From assembly GCA_903927505.1 (NCBI GenBank), contig CAIYNF010000046.1, positions 1 through 44,735 on the forward strand: 44,735 nucleotides of DNA. The letters are read 5' to 3'. The stretch is from an uncultured Bacteroidota bacterium. GTDB lineage: Bacteria > Bacteroidota > Bacteroidia > UKL13-3. Made by a program: the position numbers and the translations under genes. Shown piece by piece: positions 7,942-15,368 of this stretch (its first letter is position 1; each line of letters begins with the position of its first letter). The notes under the pieces were generated by a model. The model was not told where the DNA came from and ran no database searches. It was given only the letters and a program-made list of their open reading frames with translations.

Positions 7942-8952
7942 TTATGCCCTTTTGGGTGATTTATTTTGATGGGGCTTTAGAAGTTTATTTGAGTTTTCTA
8001 AGTGTGAAATGAAATGTTTTTCAACTTCTGAGATTTCATTTTTACTTAATGTCTTGTGTTTTTCAAATTCTTCATTTGCCTTTTTAATTGCTTGATCATG
8101 GCTAACAGTGCCAAGATCTTTTAATATTTCGTTTCCGGATAATCGAATGAATTCATCAAGTTTTTCTGCCCAATCTTTCATATACATTGGCTTACGATTC
8201 AAGGCTTGCAATTCAGCTATATCCAAATAGGCACTTACCATTCTATTTAGAATGTTTAGTTCATTTTCATTTAAATAGTTTTTTGCAATTTCAATTTCCT
8301 GTTTAGTTGGTTTTTTACCTTTAATATGAGTAAGTCCTAAATTAGGTTTTTTTGCATCGATCCTTTGGAAAATTATTTCTGCTGCGGTGTGACCGTGAGC
8401 TGCCCAATGCATTTTATTTTGAACAGTTTGGAAGAATTGAATTGAAATTTCTAATTTAGGAGAGTAATCAATGCTTGTTGCGTAAATATCGAGAACCTTT
8501 CTCCAAAATACTTTTTCTGAGGAGCGAATATCTCTAATTCTAGAAAGCAATTCCTCAAAGTAGTTGCCTTGTCCTGCCTGTTTTAATAAGTCATCATTTA
8601 TTGTAAATCCTTTTACAATATATTCTCGTAATCTAGCAGTGGCCCATTGGCGAAACCTTACGCCTTGTTGACTTTTAACTCTATAACCTACAGAAATAAT
8701 TACATCTAGATTATAATGATTGGTAGGTTTATGAGAAAAATCGGAATTTCCGATTTTTCTCATAGTTGGTTCTTTTTCAAGTTCATTTTCTTCATAAATA
8801 TGGAGAATATGTTCGTTAATCGTTGAGCGAGATTTTTGGAACAGCTCTGCCATTTGGTCAATGGTTAACCAAACAGTTTCATTGAATAAATGAGTTTCTA
8901 TTTTAGTATTACCATCTTCGGATTGGTAAATAATAATATTTGTATTTTCCAT
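7942..8952 (-). CDS. RhuM-family (virulence RhuM-like) protein
   Basis: The 336-residue protein has the RhuM family pattern: a short N-terminal beta segment, a helix-turn-helix-like stretch (LTIDQMAELFQKSRSTINEHI, about residues 29-50), then the family core HYNLDVIISVGYRVKSQQG and VRFRQWATARLREYIVKGF (about 79-117). A helical C-terminal part follows. The function of RhuM proteins is not established; they occur in pathogenicity islands and beside restriction or toxin genes. The frame reaches a TTG at 8964, but ATG 8952 gives the normal MENTNIIIYQ start. It lies 51 bases downstream of the DUF2130 gene on the same strand. Codons 64-74 are built on a 35-bp palindrome. Confidence 0.82.
   Translation of the reverse strand: MENTNIIIYQSEDGNTKIETHLFNETVWLTIDQMAELFQKSRSTINEHILHIYEENELEKEPTMRKIGNSDFSHKPTNHYNLDVIISVGYRVKSQQGVRFRQWATARLREYIVKGFTINDDLLKQAGQGNYFEELLSRIRDIRSSEKVFWRKVLDIYATSIDYSPKLEISIQFFQTVQNKMHWAAHGHTAAEIIFQRIDAKKPNLGLTHIKGKKPTKQEIEIAKNYLNENELNILNRMVSAYLDIAELQALNRKPMYMKDWAEKLDEFIRLSGNEILKDLGTVSHDQAIKKANEEFEKHKTLSKNEISEVEKHFISHLENSNKLLKPHQNKSPKRA
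8730..8764. repeat. 35-bp near-perfect palindrome inside the RhuM gene
   Basis: Bases 8730-8746 and 8748-8764 are exact reverse complements (17-bp arms, outer bases TATGAGAAAAATC) around one central base, 8747. On the coding strand it spans the codons for MRKIGNSDFSH (residues 64-74), so the mRNA can form a very stable hairpin in the early coding region. Confidence 0.85.
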
Positions 8953-9003
8953 TATTATATTCAAAGGTTAAGCTTGAGGAATAATTAACAATTGAGTTAT
9001 TAA

Positions 9004-10269
9004 TTATTCCATATCCAAATCATCTTCTTGTACTTCTGGTAATTCAAGTGTTTTAATGGCTTGAATGGCGTTACCAGCAATTCCTTTGATTGAGTTGTAC
9101 ATATGATTGGTATTGAGCAATACTTTTTGAATTTGCTTCTCGCGTTTTTTCCAATGGCCTTGGATGGATCGTTTTTCTGTGTTTAAGTCGGCCTGCATTT
9201 GCGTAAAGCCTTCTACAATGGCTTCAACTTGCAGTCTAAACTCATTGCTGGTTAGAAAATCATACAACATCAGCATTTTTTCGCCTTTGTTTTCTTGAGA
9301 AGAAACAACACCACTTAATTGAATGATACTATCGCGCAATACAAAGCAAAGGCCTTTAAATTCTTCAAAGGAACACACCCAAATACCATCCACTAGGCCC
9401 ATTCTTTCCATGCCTTTAGGGTAGGCTTCTGTAACCAAAACGCCAACATTGGCGCCTTTTTCGCGGATATCGTTTTTAAATTTTTCTATCCATGTACCAC
9501 CAAATTCTTTGGTACGTTTACTTTCATAATAAATGGTGCCACAATTTTGCCTGGTATGCGTATGAACGGTTTGAATGCAATCTGCACCACGTTCACCTTT
9601 TTTAATTTCACCTATAGTGTCTAATGGAAACTGGCTACTGAGCCATTCTTCTATTCCTAATTCTTGCACTTCGCCTTGCAATTGCATACTGCCTTGCTCT
9701 TGCTTGCGTGCCATTTCTTCTGTGAGTTTTTTCTGGTCGTCCAATTGCTTTTGGAGTTCCTTCATTTTTAATTCACTCTTATCTGCCTCTTGCTTTTTAA
9801 TTCTATCGGCTTGCTCGGCCAACTGTTGGTTAAGTTTAGCCCCTAATTCTGCTTCTAAAACATCTTTTATTTCGTTTTTTTCACGCTTAATTTTTTCAAT
9901 TTCTGCTTTGGCTTTATTGAGTTCGCGCACTTGTTCCGATTTTTCATTTAGCTCTTTTTCCATGTCGCTAAATCTTTCGGCATTTTCATTGTTTAGTTTT
10001 TCTTTGATAGATTTTTCTAAACTCTCTTTTTCTATTTTTACTTGGTTTGCAACTGCGGCTGCTACTGCCTCTGTTTGCTTTTCTGCCTGCGCATCAAGTG
10101 CTGCTTTTTGCTTTTGAACACCATCTATCTCCTCCTGCATTTTCCTTCTGTCCTCAATAATGAGGGCATTATATTTCTTTTTAAAATCATCTTCTAATTG
10201 ATGAGATAAAATACTGTTTACGTCAATATCATTTCCGCATTTAGGACAGGTAATTTGTGTTGTGCTCAT
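9004..10269 (-). CDS. DUF2130 protein: zinc-ribbon half, long coiled coil, PD-(D/E)XK-like domain
   Basis: The 421-residue protein starts with a CPKCG knuckle (residues 8-12) that has only one CxxC pair. A long, strongly charged coiled coil follows (about residues 25-200, Glu/Lys/Gln-rich). The C-terminal DUF2130 domain has a restriction-endonuclease-like arrangement: Asp in GERGADCIQ (D230), then E249-S-K251 in IYYESKRTK, with a helix after it. That pattern fits a D...ExK nuclease site, though activity is unproven for the family. It is the first gene of a two-gene unit with the RhuM gene. A weak terminator of the mazG operon lies just upstream. A role in defence or DNA repair is inference. 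Confidence 0.82.
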   Translation of the reverse strand: MSTTQITCPKCGNDIDVNSILSHQLEDDFKKKYNALIIEDRRKMQEEIDGVQKQKAALDAQAEKQTEAVAAAVANQVKIEKESLEKSIKEKLNNENAERFSDMEKELNEKSEQVRELNKAKAEIEKIKREKNEIKDVLEAELGAKLNQQLAEQADRIKKQEADKSELKMKELQKQLDDQKKLTEEMARKQEQGSMQLQGEVQELGIEEWLSSQFPLDTIGEIKKGERGADCIQTVHTHTRQNCGTIYYESKRTKEFGGTWIEKFKNDIREKGANVGVLVTEAYPKGMERMGLVDGIWVCSFEEFKGLCFVLRDSIIQLSGVVSSQENKGEKMLMLYDFLTSNEFRLQVEAIVEGFTQMQADLNTEKRSIQGHWKKREKQIQKVLLNTNHMYNSIKGIAGNAIQAIKTLELPEVQEDDLDME

Positions 10270-10274
10270 AGGAG

Positions 10275-10296
10275 AAAAAGGGCTTGGTTTTCGCCC
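10275..10296 (-). terminator. Weak terminator after the mazG-like gene
   Basis: Reading the minus strand, GGGC (10296-10293) pairs with GCCC (10283-10280) and five T follow (10279-10275). The stem is only 4 bp, so termination of the crcB-rsgA-dtd-mazG operon here may be partial, and read-through into the DUF2130 gene, whose ATG lies 6 bases beyond, is possible. Confidence 0.4.
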
Positions 10297-10358
10297 AACA
10301 ATTTAAATATTTATTCTGCAATTTTTATTTGGAAGCGCTTAATTCATTCGAGAAAAAA

Positions 10359-10688
10359 CTATAATTTTTCATTCTCCTTGTGTCTATTGGCATCGCGCTG
10401 TGTTTTCTTTTCCATATTGCGCTCAAAGGCTTCGCTCAGGTTAATGCCTGTTTGGTTGGCCAAGCACATCAATACCCATAGTACATCGGCCATTTCATCT
10501 GCGAGGTTCACTTCTTCGTCCGATTTTTTAAAAGATTGTTCGCCATATTTTCTTGCCATTATTCTGGCTACTTCGCCCACTTCTTCCATCAGCAAAGCTG
10601 TATTGGTGAGTTCATTAAAATACCTTACCCCAATGGTGTTGATCCAATCATCCACACGTTTTTGGGCTTCATCAATTGTTATGCTCAT
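10359..10688 (-). CDS. MazG-like nucleotide pyrophosphohydrolase
   Basis: This 109-residue all-alpha protein has the MazG/dUTPase-like metal-binding pattern: EEVGEVARIMARKYGE (about residues 35-50) followed by the second acidic helix LADEMADVLWVLMCLAN (about 63-79). Such proteins hydrolyse nucleoside triphosphates to monophosphates and pyrophosphate, cleaning the nucleotide pool. Its substrate cannot be told from the sequence. It overlaps the end of dtd by four bases (ATGA), so it is the last gene of crcB-rsgA-dtd-mazG and is probably translationally coupled to dtd. Confidence 0.85.
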   Translation of the reverse strand: MSITIDEAQKRVDDWINTIGVRYFNELTNTALLMEEVGEVARIMARKYGEQSFKKSDEEVNLADEMADVLWVLMCLANQTGINLSEAFERNMEKKTQRDANRHKENEKL

Positions 10689-11137
10689 GATTTATTTTTT
10701 GTATCGATCCAAATACTAACGGGTCCATCGTTGCACAAGGTAACTTGCATGTCTGCACCAAATTTGCCGCAGCCAATTTCCTTGCCAAGTTCTTTTGTTA
10801 TTTGAGTTTTAAATGCTTCGTATAAAGGAATGGCTATTTCTGGGCGTGCAGCTTTAATGTAGGAGGGTCTGTTTCCTTTACTTGTTTCTGCGTGTAAGGT
10901 AAACTGACTTACCACTATAATTTCTCCATTCATTTCTTTTACAGAGATATTCATTTTGCCATTTTCATCATTGAAAATTCTAAGGTTTACAATTTTACTG
11001 CAGAGCCAATTAATGTCGTCTTGGGTATCTAATTCTTCTATACCTATTAAAATTAATATTCCTTTTTGAATGGCAGCAATTTGTTGGCCTGCAACACAAA
11101 CTTGGGCATGTGAAACACGTTGTAGTAAAGCACGCAT
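10685..11137 (-). CDS. dtd: D-aminoacyl-tRNA deacylase
   Basis: Dtd removes D-amino acids wrongly attached to tRNA. The 150-residue product begins MRALLQRVSHAQV, the usual Dtd N-terminus, and carries the two active-site motifs: SQFTLHA (about residues 77-83) and the NxGPV motif as NDGPVSIWID near the C-terminus. The frame is open to 11185, but ATG 11137 gives the family length and lies one base past the rsgA stop. It is in an operon between rsgA and the mazG-like gene with near-zero spacing. Confidence 0.94.
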   Translation of the reverse strand: MRALLQRVSHAQVCVAGQQIAAIQKGILILIGIEELDTQDDINWLCSKIVNLRIFNDENGKMNISVKEMNGEIIVVSQFTLHAETSKGNRPSYIKAARPEIAIPLYEAFKTQITKELGKEIGCGKFGADMQVTLCNDGPVSIWIDTKNKS

Positions 11138-11138
11138 T

Positions 11139-12059
11139 TTATTCGTAAATATCTTCGTTGCTAATAATACTGAGGTAACTTCCAAAGCGCTCTTCGCTTA
11201 TATTGCCTGCTGCAACGGCTGCTTGCACTGCGCATTCTGGCTCGTTGAGGTGCTTGCAATTGTTAAATTTACAATGACCAATATACCCTTGCATTTCTTT
11301 GAAATAATGACTCACCTCTGCATTTTCAAAATCTACCAAACCAAATTCACGGATACCCGGAGTGTCTATTATATCTGCACCAAAATGCAATGGATGCATT
11401 TCTGCAAAGGTGGTGGTATGTTGCCCTTTATGAGAAGCATTTGAAATATGCTTGGTTTTTATATTTAAGCCAGGCTCTAAATGATTCATTAGAGTAGATT
11501 TTCCAACTCCTGAATGTCCGCTTAACAAAGATATTTTTCCTTTAAGCAATGATTTTAATTCCTCAATTCCTTGTCCGCTAACAGTAGAAGTTTTGAGGCA
11601 TTTATAACCAATTCTTTCATAAAGTTCAATGGTTTCATCCAGCACTTCTTCTAAGCCATGCGTCATTAAATCTATTTTGTTAAAAACAATAATAGCAGGA
11701 ATATGGTAGGCTTCGGAGGTAACTAAAAACCTGTCTATAAAACCCAAAGAGGTTTTTGGAAAGGCCAATGTAACAATGAGCAATGATTGATCGAGGTTGC
11801 TTGCAATAATATGGGTTTGTTTGGAAAGGTTATTTGCTTTGCGAATGATGTAATTTTTTCTATCGTCAATGGAATGAATGACGCCATTCTCCGATTCAGG
11901 TTCAAATTCAAAATCTACTTTATCGCCAACGGTAACGGGGTTGGTATGCTTAATTCCTTTTAACCTAAATTTCCCTTTCAGCCTGCAAGCATGCACAGCG
12001 CCGGTTTCGGTTCGAACCATATACCAACTGCCGGTTGATTTAATTACAATACCTTTCAT
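11139..12059 (-). CDS. rsgA: Small ribosomal subunit biogenesis GTPase RsgA
   Basis: RsgA is a circularly permuted GTPase that checks maturation of the 30S subunit. The 306-residue product has an N-terminal OB fold (about 1-75), then the permuted order G4 FNKID (126-130), G1 GHSGVGKS (181-188) and G3 DTPG (232-235). A C-terminal zinc site follows, with Cys263, Cys268, His270 and Cys276. It overlaps the crcB stop by ATGA at its start. A GGTTCGAACC palindrome lies near its 5' end at 12009, read there as Val-Arg-Thr. Confidence 0.95.
   Translation of the reverse strand: MKGIVIKSTGSWYMVRTETGAVHACRLKGKFRLKGIKHTNPVTVGDKVDFEFEPESENGVIHSIDDRKNYIIRKANNLSKQTHIIASNLDQSLLIVTLAFPKTSLGFIDRFLVTSEAYHIPAIIVFNKIDLMTHGLEEVLDETIELYERIGYKCLKTSTVSGQGIEELKSLLKGKISLLSGHSGVGKSTLMNHLEPGLNIKTKHISNASHKGQHTTTFAEMHPLHFGADIIDTPGIREFGLVDFENAEVSHYFKEMQGYIGHCKFNNCKHLNEPECAVQAAVAAGNISEERFGSYLSIISNEDIYE
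12009..12018. repeat. GGTTCGAACC palindrome, copy 2
   Basis: Exact copy inside the 5' end of rsgA, in the frame that encodes Val-Arg-Thr on the minus strand, different from copies 1 and 3. Confidence 0.6.
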
Positions 12060-12427
12060 GCTGTAAAAAGTTTAAAGCCGAACCAAGCTGCAGCGAAACC
12101 CAAAGCATTGCTCAAGAAAAAATAGCCAAATGCTTTCATAGCTTCTTTGTTTTGAATTAAAGTAATGGCTTCCATGCTATAACTAGAAAAGGTTGTAAAG
12201 CCACCTAAAATACCGATCACAAAAAATGGGCGCAGCATGGTTTCAAAGTTTTGGTTCGAACCAAGTGCAGCAAAAACGGCACCTATGGCAAAGCAACCTA
12301 AGACATTTACAAGCAAGGTACCCAGAGGAAAATCTATTGGAAGGAGGGCGTTAATGCCGCTGCCCAAGAGGTACCTGAGCACTGCGCCAATTGCACCACC
12401 TAAAGCTATCCATAAGATTTGGTTCAT
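12056..12427 (-). CDS. crcB: Fluoride ion channel CrcB/Fluc
   Basis: This 123-residue, four-helix membrane protein has the Fluc signatures GGAIGAVLRYLLG near the N-terminus and GGFTTFSSYSMEA at about residues 75-87, whose Phe and Ser/Thr residues line the fluoride path. Fluc proteins form antiparallel dual-topology dimers in the inner membrane and export fluoride. A single gene implies a homodimer. It is first in crcB-rsgA-dtd-mazG. I see no fluoride riboswitch upstream (12428-12579). Confidence 0.93.
   Translation of the reverse strand: MNQILWIALGGAIGAVLRYLLGSGINALLPIDFPLGTLLVNVLGCFAIGAVFAALGSNQNFETMLRPFFVIGILGGFTTFSSYSMEAITLIQNKEAMKAFGYFFLSNALGFAAAWFGFKLFTA
12251..12264. repeat. GGTTCGAACC palindrome, copy 3 (extended to 14 bp)
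   Basis: Inside crcB the core at 12253-12262 is extended to the 14-bp palindrome TTGGTTCGAACCAA. It is read as Gly-Ser-Asn. It lies 244 bases from copy 2. Confidence 0.6.
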
Positions 12428-12492
12428 GCTGGCAAGTTAAAAAAATAAGAGGTATTTCACCTAATAATTGCAATTCTTGCTTTAAAAGGATG

Positions 12493-12542
12493 ATTTTAAT
12501 CAGTTAGTTTAATCATTTGATTAAAATGGTTGTTTAATAAAC
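12493..12542. promoter_or_regulatory. Operator-like dyads upstream of the TetR gene
   Basis: The spacer 12428-12579 separates divergent crcB and the TetR gene and holds nested AT-rich dyads. These are ATTTTAATCA (12493-12502) with TGATTAAAAT (12518-12527), 10-bp perfect arms; TTTAATC (12508-12514) with GATTAAA (12519-12525); and GTTTAATAAAC (12532-12542). Such symmetry next to a tetR gene is typical of self-regulated operators. Which dyad is bound cannot be told. Confidence 0.55.
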
Positions 12543-12579
12543 TAGAAAAACATTTTCTTTGTATAGGAATTGAATACTA

Positions 12580-13200
12580 ATGGCAAAAAAGGAAATTTTG
12601 AAGGAAGCTTTGGCGCAAGGTACAGAGGCCAAAATAAAGGAAGCAGCAAGAAAGGTTTTTATCCAGAAAGGACTTTCGGGAACCCGCACGCGTGACATTG
12701 CTGAGGAGGCAGGGATCAATTTGGCTTTGCTCAATTATTATTTTAGAAGCAAAGAAAACCTGTTTAACCTAGTTATGCTTGAAAGCATGCAGCAGTTTTT
12801 TATGCGTTTAAAAGGATTGGTGAACAATGAGGAATTGAGTTTAGAGGAAAAGGTAGATGCCATTGTTGCCCATTATATGGCTTTGATGCAAGTGCAACCT
12901 GATTTACCTTTATTTATTTTAAGTGAAATGCGCCAGGATCCAGGCAAAATTGTAAACACCTTTCAAATGCAAAAAGCGATGGCACAATCTCATTTTTTTA
13001 AGCAAATAAAGGAGCAAGGTCCGGCCAAAATAAATCCCATTCATTTTTTTATGAATATTATTGGGCTCTGTGTTTTTCCTTTTTTGGCTGCGCCAATGGT
13101 GAAAGTAATTGGTGGGATAGACAACAAGGCTTTTGATAAATTAATGCAAGAGCGCAAAAAATTGGTTTCGGTATGGATGAAACAAATGTTAGAAAAATAA
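12580..13200 (+). CDS. TetR/AcrR-family transcriptional regulator (CecR-like position)
   Basis: The 206-residue product has a TetR N-terminal DNA-binding domain: AARKVFIQKGLSGTRTRDIAEEAGINLALLNYYFRSKENLF spans about residues 21-62, including the recognition helix with the NYYF signature. The C-terminal ligand domain is variable, as usual. It is the first gene of a seven-gene export operon on the same strand and most likely represses it. The dyads at 12493-12542 are candidate operators. The layout matches the E. coli CecR (YbiH)-YbhGFSR arrangement, but the inducer is unknown. Confidence 0.9.
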   Translation: MAKKEILKEALAQGTEAKIKEAARKVFIQKGLSGTRTRDIAEEAGINLALLNYYFRSKENLFNLVMLESMQQFFMRLKGLVNNEELSLEEKVDAIVAHYMALMQVQPDLPLFILSEMRQDPGKIVNTFQMQKAMAQSHFFKQIKEQGPAKINPIHFFMNIIGLCVFPFLAAPMVKVIGGIDNKAFDKLMQERKKLVSVWMKQMLEK

Positions 13201-13205
13201 TAGCT

Positions 13206-14471
13206 ATGAATATGCGTACAAAAAAATTAGTGTTTTTGTTATTACTGTTAAGTGCCTTTTCAGTTTATGCCCAAGTTTTAAATAGCATTAGTCTGAGCAA
13301 TTGTCAGCAATGGGCGAAAGCAAATTATCCTTTGACAAAGCAACGTGATTTACTGCTACAATCGCGTGATTTTAACTTGTCAAATGCATCAAAGGCCTAC
13401 TTGCCACAGATTCAATTAATGGCCCAAGCAAGCTACCAATCTGAGGTAACCAAAATACCTATTCCTATGCCCGGTGTGGCAGGAATTAGCAAAGATCAGT
13501 ATAAAGTATATGCAGAGTTGAACCAAACTTTATATGATGGTGGTTTGGTTAAGAATCAGAAAAAAATTCAAAATGCCATAGCTACCATAGATGTAAATAA
13601 ATTGGAAGTAGATTTGTATGCCTTGCAAGAAAAAATTAACCAATTGTATTTTGGTATTTTGCTTTTTGAAGCGCAATTGAAACAAAACGACTTAATTAAA
13701 AGTGATATTGATGCTGCTATAAAAAGGATGGAGGCAGCCGTAAATTATGGAACCACATTAAAGAGTACTCAAAATGTTTTACAAGCAGAGCGCCTAAAAG
13801 TTGCCCAAAGAACCATAGAACTCAAGGCCTTTAGGAAAGCTTATTTAGACATGTTGTCTTTATTTATCAATCAAAAACTTGGTGAAAATATTGTGTTAGA
13901 AAAACCTGCTTCCCTTGCATTGGTGGAAGAAATTAAACGTCCAGAACTAACACTTTTTACCAGTATGGGTAATTTGTATAAAGCGCAAGCGTCTTTGCTC
14001 AATGCCAAAAATTTGCCCAAGTTAAATTTCTTTGCACAGGCTGGGTATGGCCGTCCAGCCTTAAACATGCTAAACAATGATTTTACCAATTATTATATAG
14101 GCGGTGTGCGTTTGAATTGGAATTTTAGTGGATTGTATACCCTTCATAACGAAAAAGACATTTTGGAAATAAATAGAAAAATAGTTTCGGTTCAGCAAGA
14201 AACATTTTTGTTTAATACCCAAACGCAACTGCAACAACAGAATGCTGAATTGGAAAAATTAAATGCACTCATTGTATCTGATGCAGAAATTGTAAGTTTA
14301 AGAAAACAAATAAAGGAAAGTGCCGCTGCGCAGTTAGAAAACGGCATTATACAGGCCAATGATTATTTGCGTGAGGTTAATGCGGAGGACTTGGCTCAAC
14401 AAGCTAAAATTACGCATGAAATTCAATTGCTATTGGTTCAATATGCGCAACAAACAACAAAAGGAAATTAA
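13206..14471 (+). CDS. TolC-family outer-membrane efflux protein
   Basis: The 421-residue product has a signal peptide (hydrophobic core LVFLLLLLSAFSVYAQ) and then a TolC-type protein: two repeats with long helices (about residues 110-210 and 320-410) and beta-barrel segments (for example FFAQAGYGRPALNML and GGVRLNWNFSGLY). It would form the outer-membrane exit duct for the exporter encoded downstream. The frame is open upstream to 13173, inside the TetR gene, but ATG 13206 gives a proper signal peptide and lies 5 bases after the TetR stop. E. coli ybh operons lack their own TolC gene. Confidence 0.88.
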   Translation: MNMRTKKLVFLLLLLSAFSVYAQVLNSISLSNCQQWAKANYPLTKQRDLLLQSRDFNLSNASKAYLPQIQLMAQASYQSEVTKIPIPMPGVAGISKDQYKVYAELNQTLYDGGLVKNQKKIQNAIATIDVNKLEVDLYALQEKINQLYFGILLFEAQLKQNDLIKSDIDAAIKRMEAAVNYGTTLKSTQNVLQAERLKVAQRTIELKAFRKAYLDMLSLFINQKLGENIVLEKPASLALVEEIKRPELTLFTSMGNLYKAQASLLNAKNLPKLNFFAQAGYGRPALNMLNNDFTNYYIGGVRLNWNFSGLYTLHNEKDILEINRKIVSVQQETFLFNTQTQLQQQNAELEKLNALIVSDAEIVSLRKQIKESAAAQLENGIIQANDYLREVNAEDLAQQAKITHEIQLLLVQYAQQTTKGN

Positions 14472-14478
14472 TTTATAT

Positions 14479-15366
14479 ATGAAAAATACCTATTTAATAA
14501 TTGTCTTAATTTTCTTGGCCAGCTGTGGCGCTAAGAAAAATCAATTTGATGCTTCGGGAACTTTTGAGGCAGTTGAAACAATTATTTCTGCCGAGGCGGC
14601 AGGAACGCTAAACGCATTCAATGTGGAAGAAGGAATGCAGGTAACTTTGAATCAAAATTTGGGTTACATAGATAGCACCCAATTGTATTTAAAGAAGCAA
14701 GTATTGCGCAGTCAGGTAAAAGCTGTATTAAGCAAAAGACCTGATATTGCTGCACAAGTGGCAGCTGTTAATGAGCAATTGGTTCAAGCCGAACGCGAAC
14801 AAAAAAGGGTGGAGAATTTGTTTTCAAAAGAAGCGGCTACCCAGAAACAATTAGACGATGCACATTCTCAAGCGGCCATTCTAAAAAAGCAATTGGCCGC
14901 CTTGCAGTCGTCATTGAGCATTACCGCAAGCAGTATCAATGAAGAAACACATCCGCTGGCTGTTCAAATAGATCAATTAGATGATCAATTGAAAAAATGC
15001 CGAATTATAAACCCTGTTGCGGGAACCGTTTTGAGCAAATATGCAGAAACTTTTGAAATGCTGAGTCCCGGAAAACCCCTATATAAAATTGCTAATTTAG
15101 AGTGGTTATTATTGCGCGCATACATCACTGGAGATCAATTTGCAAGTATCAAATTGGGTCAGAAAGTTAAAGTATTTATTGATGCCTCTGCCAAAGAATA
15201 TAAGGAATATGAGGGAACAATAGAATGGATCAGTAACAAAGCTGAATTTACGCCTAAAACCATTCAAACAAAAGATGAACGTGCCAATTTGGTATACGCT
15301 ATTAAGGTTCGCGTTAAAAATGATGGATTATTGAAATTGGGTATGTATGGCGAATTAAAGTTCTAG
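14479..15366 (+). CDS. HlyD/YbhG-like periplasmic adaptor lipoprotein
   Basis: The 295-residue membrane-fusion protein starts with a lipoprotein signal (LIFLASCGAKK; lipid-modified Cys after LAS). A biotinyl-lipoyl-like hairpin half (SAEAAGTLNAFNVEEGMQV), a long coiled-coil hairpin (about residues 70-165) and the returning lipoyl and beta-barrel segments (INPVAGTVLSKYAE) follow. It should link the inner-membrane ABC permeases to the TolC partner. The frame is open much further upstream within the TolC gene, but ATG 14479, 7 bases past that stop, gives the lipobox at the right place. Its stop touches the next gene. Confidence 0.88.
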   Translation: MKNTYLIIVLIFLASCGAKKNQFDASGTFEAVETIISAEAAGTLNAFNVEEGMQVTLNQNLGYIDSTQLYLKKQVLRSQVKAVLSKRPDIAAQVAAVNEQLVQAEREQKRVENLFSKEAATQKQLDDAHSQAAILKKQLAALQSSLSITASSINEETHPLAVQIDQLDDQLKKCRIINPVAGTVLSKYAETFEMLSPGKPLYKIANLEWLLLRAYITGDQFASIKLGQKVKVFIDASAKEYKEYEGTIEWISNKAEFTPKTIQTKDERANLVYAIKVRVKNDGLLKLGMYGELKF

Positions 15367-15368
15367 TG

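Noticed and set aside
7929-7960. Attachment site at the 3' end of the SRP RNA gene for an integrated island holding RhuM-DUF2130
   Set aside because: A short TGCCCTTTT repeat is adjacent, but no second copy bounds the region and no integrase is nearby; XerD at 19249 looks housekeeping.
9575-10117. 180-residue Ser/Phe-rich ORF on the plus strand
   Set aside because: It is antisense to the coiled-coil part of the DUF2130 gene; Glu/Lys-rich codons read backwards give Ser/Phe-rich shadows.
12428-12579. Fluoride riboswitch upstream of crcB
   Set aside because: I looked for the conserved riboswitch core on the minus strand and did not find it; the spacer is AT-rich dyads.
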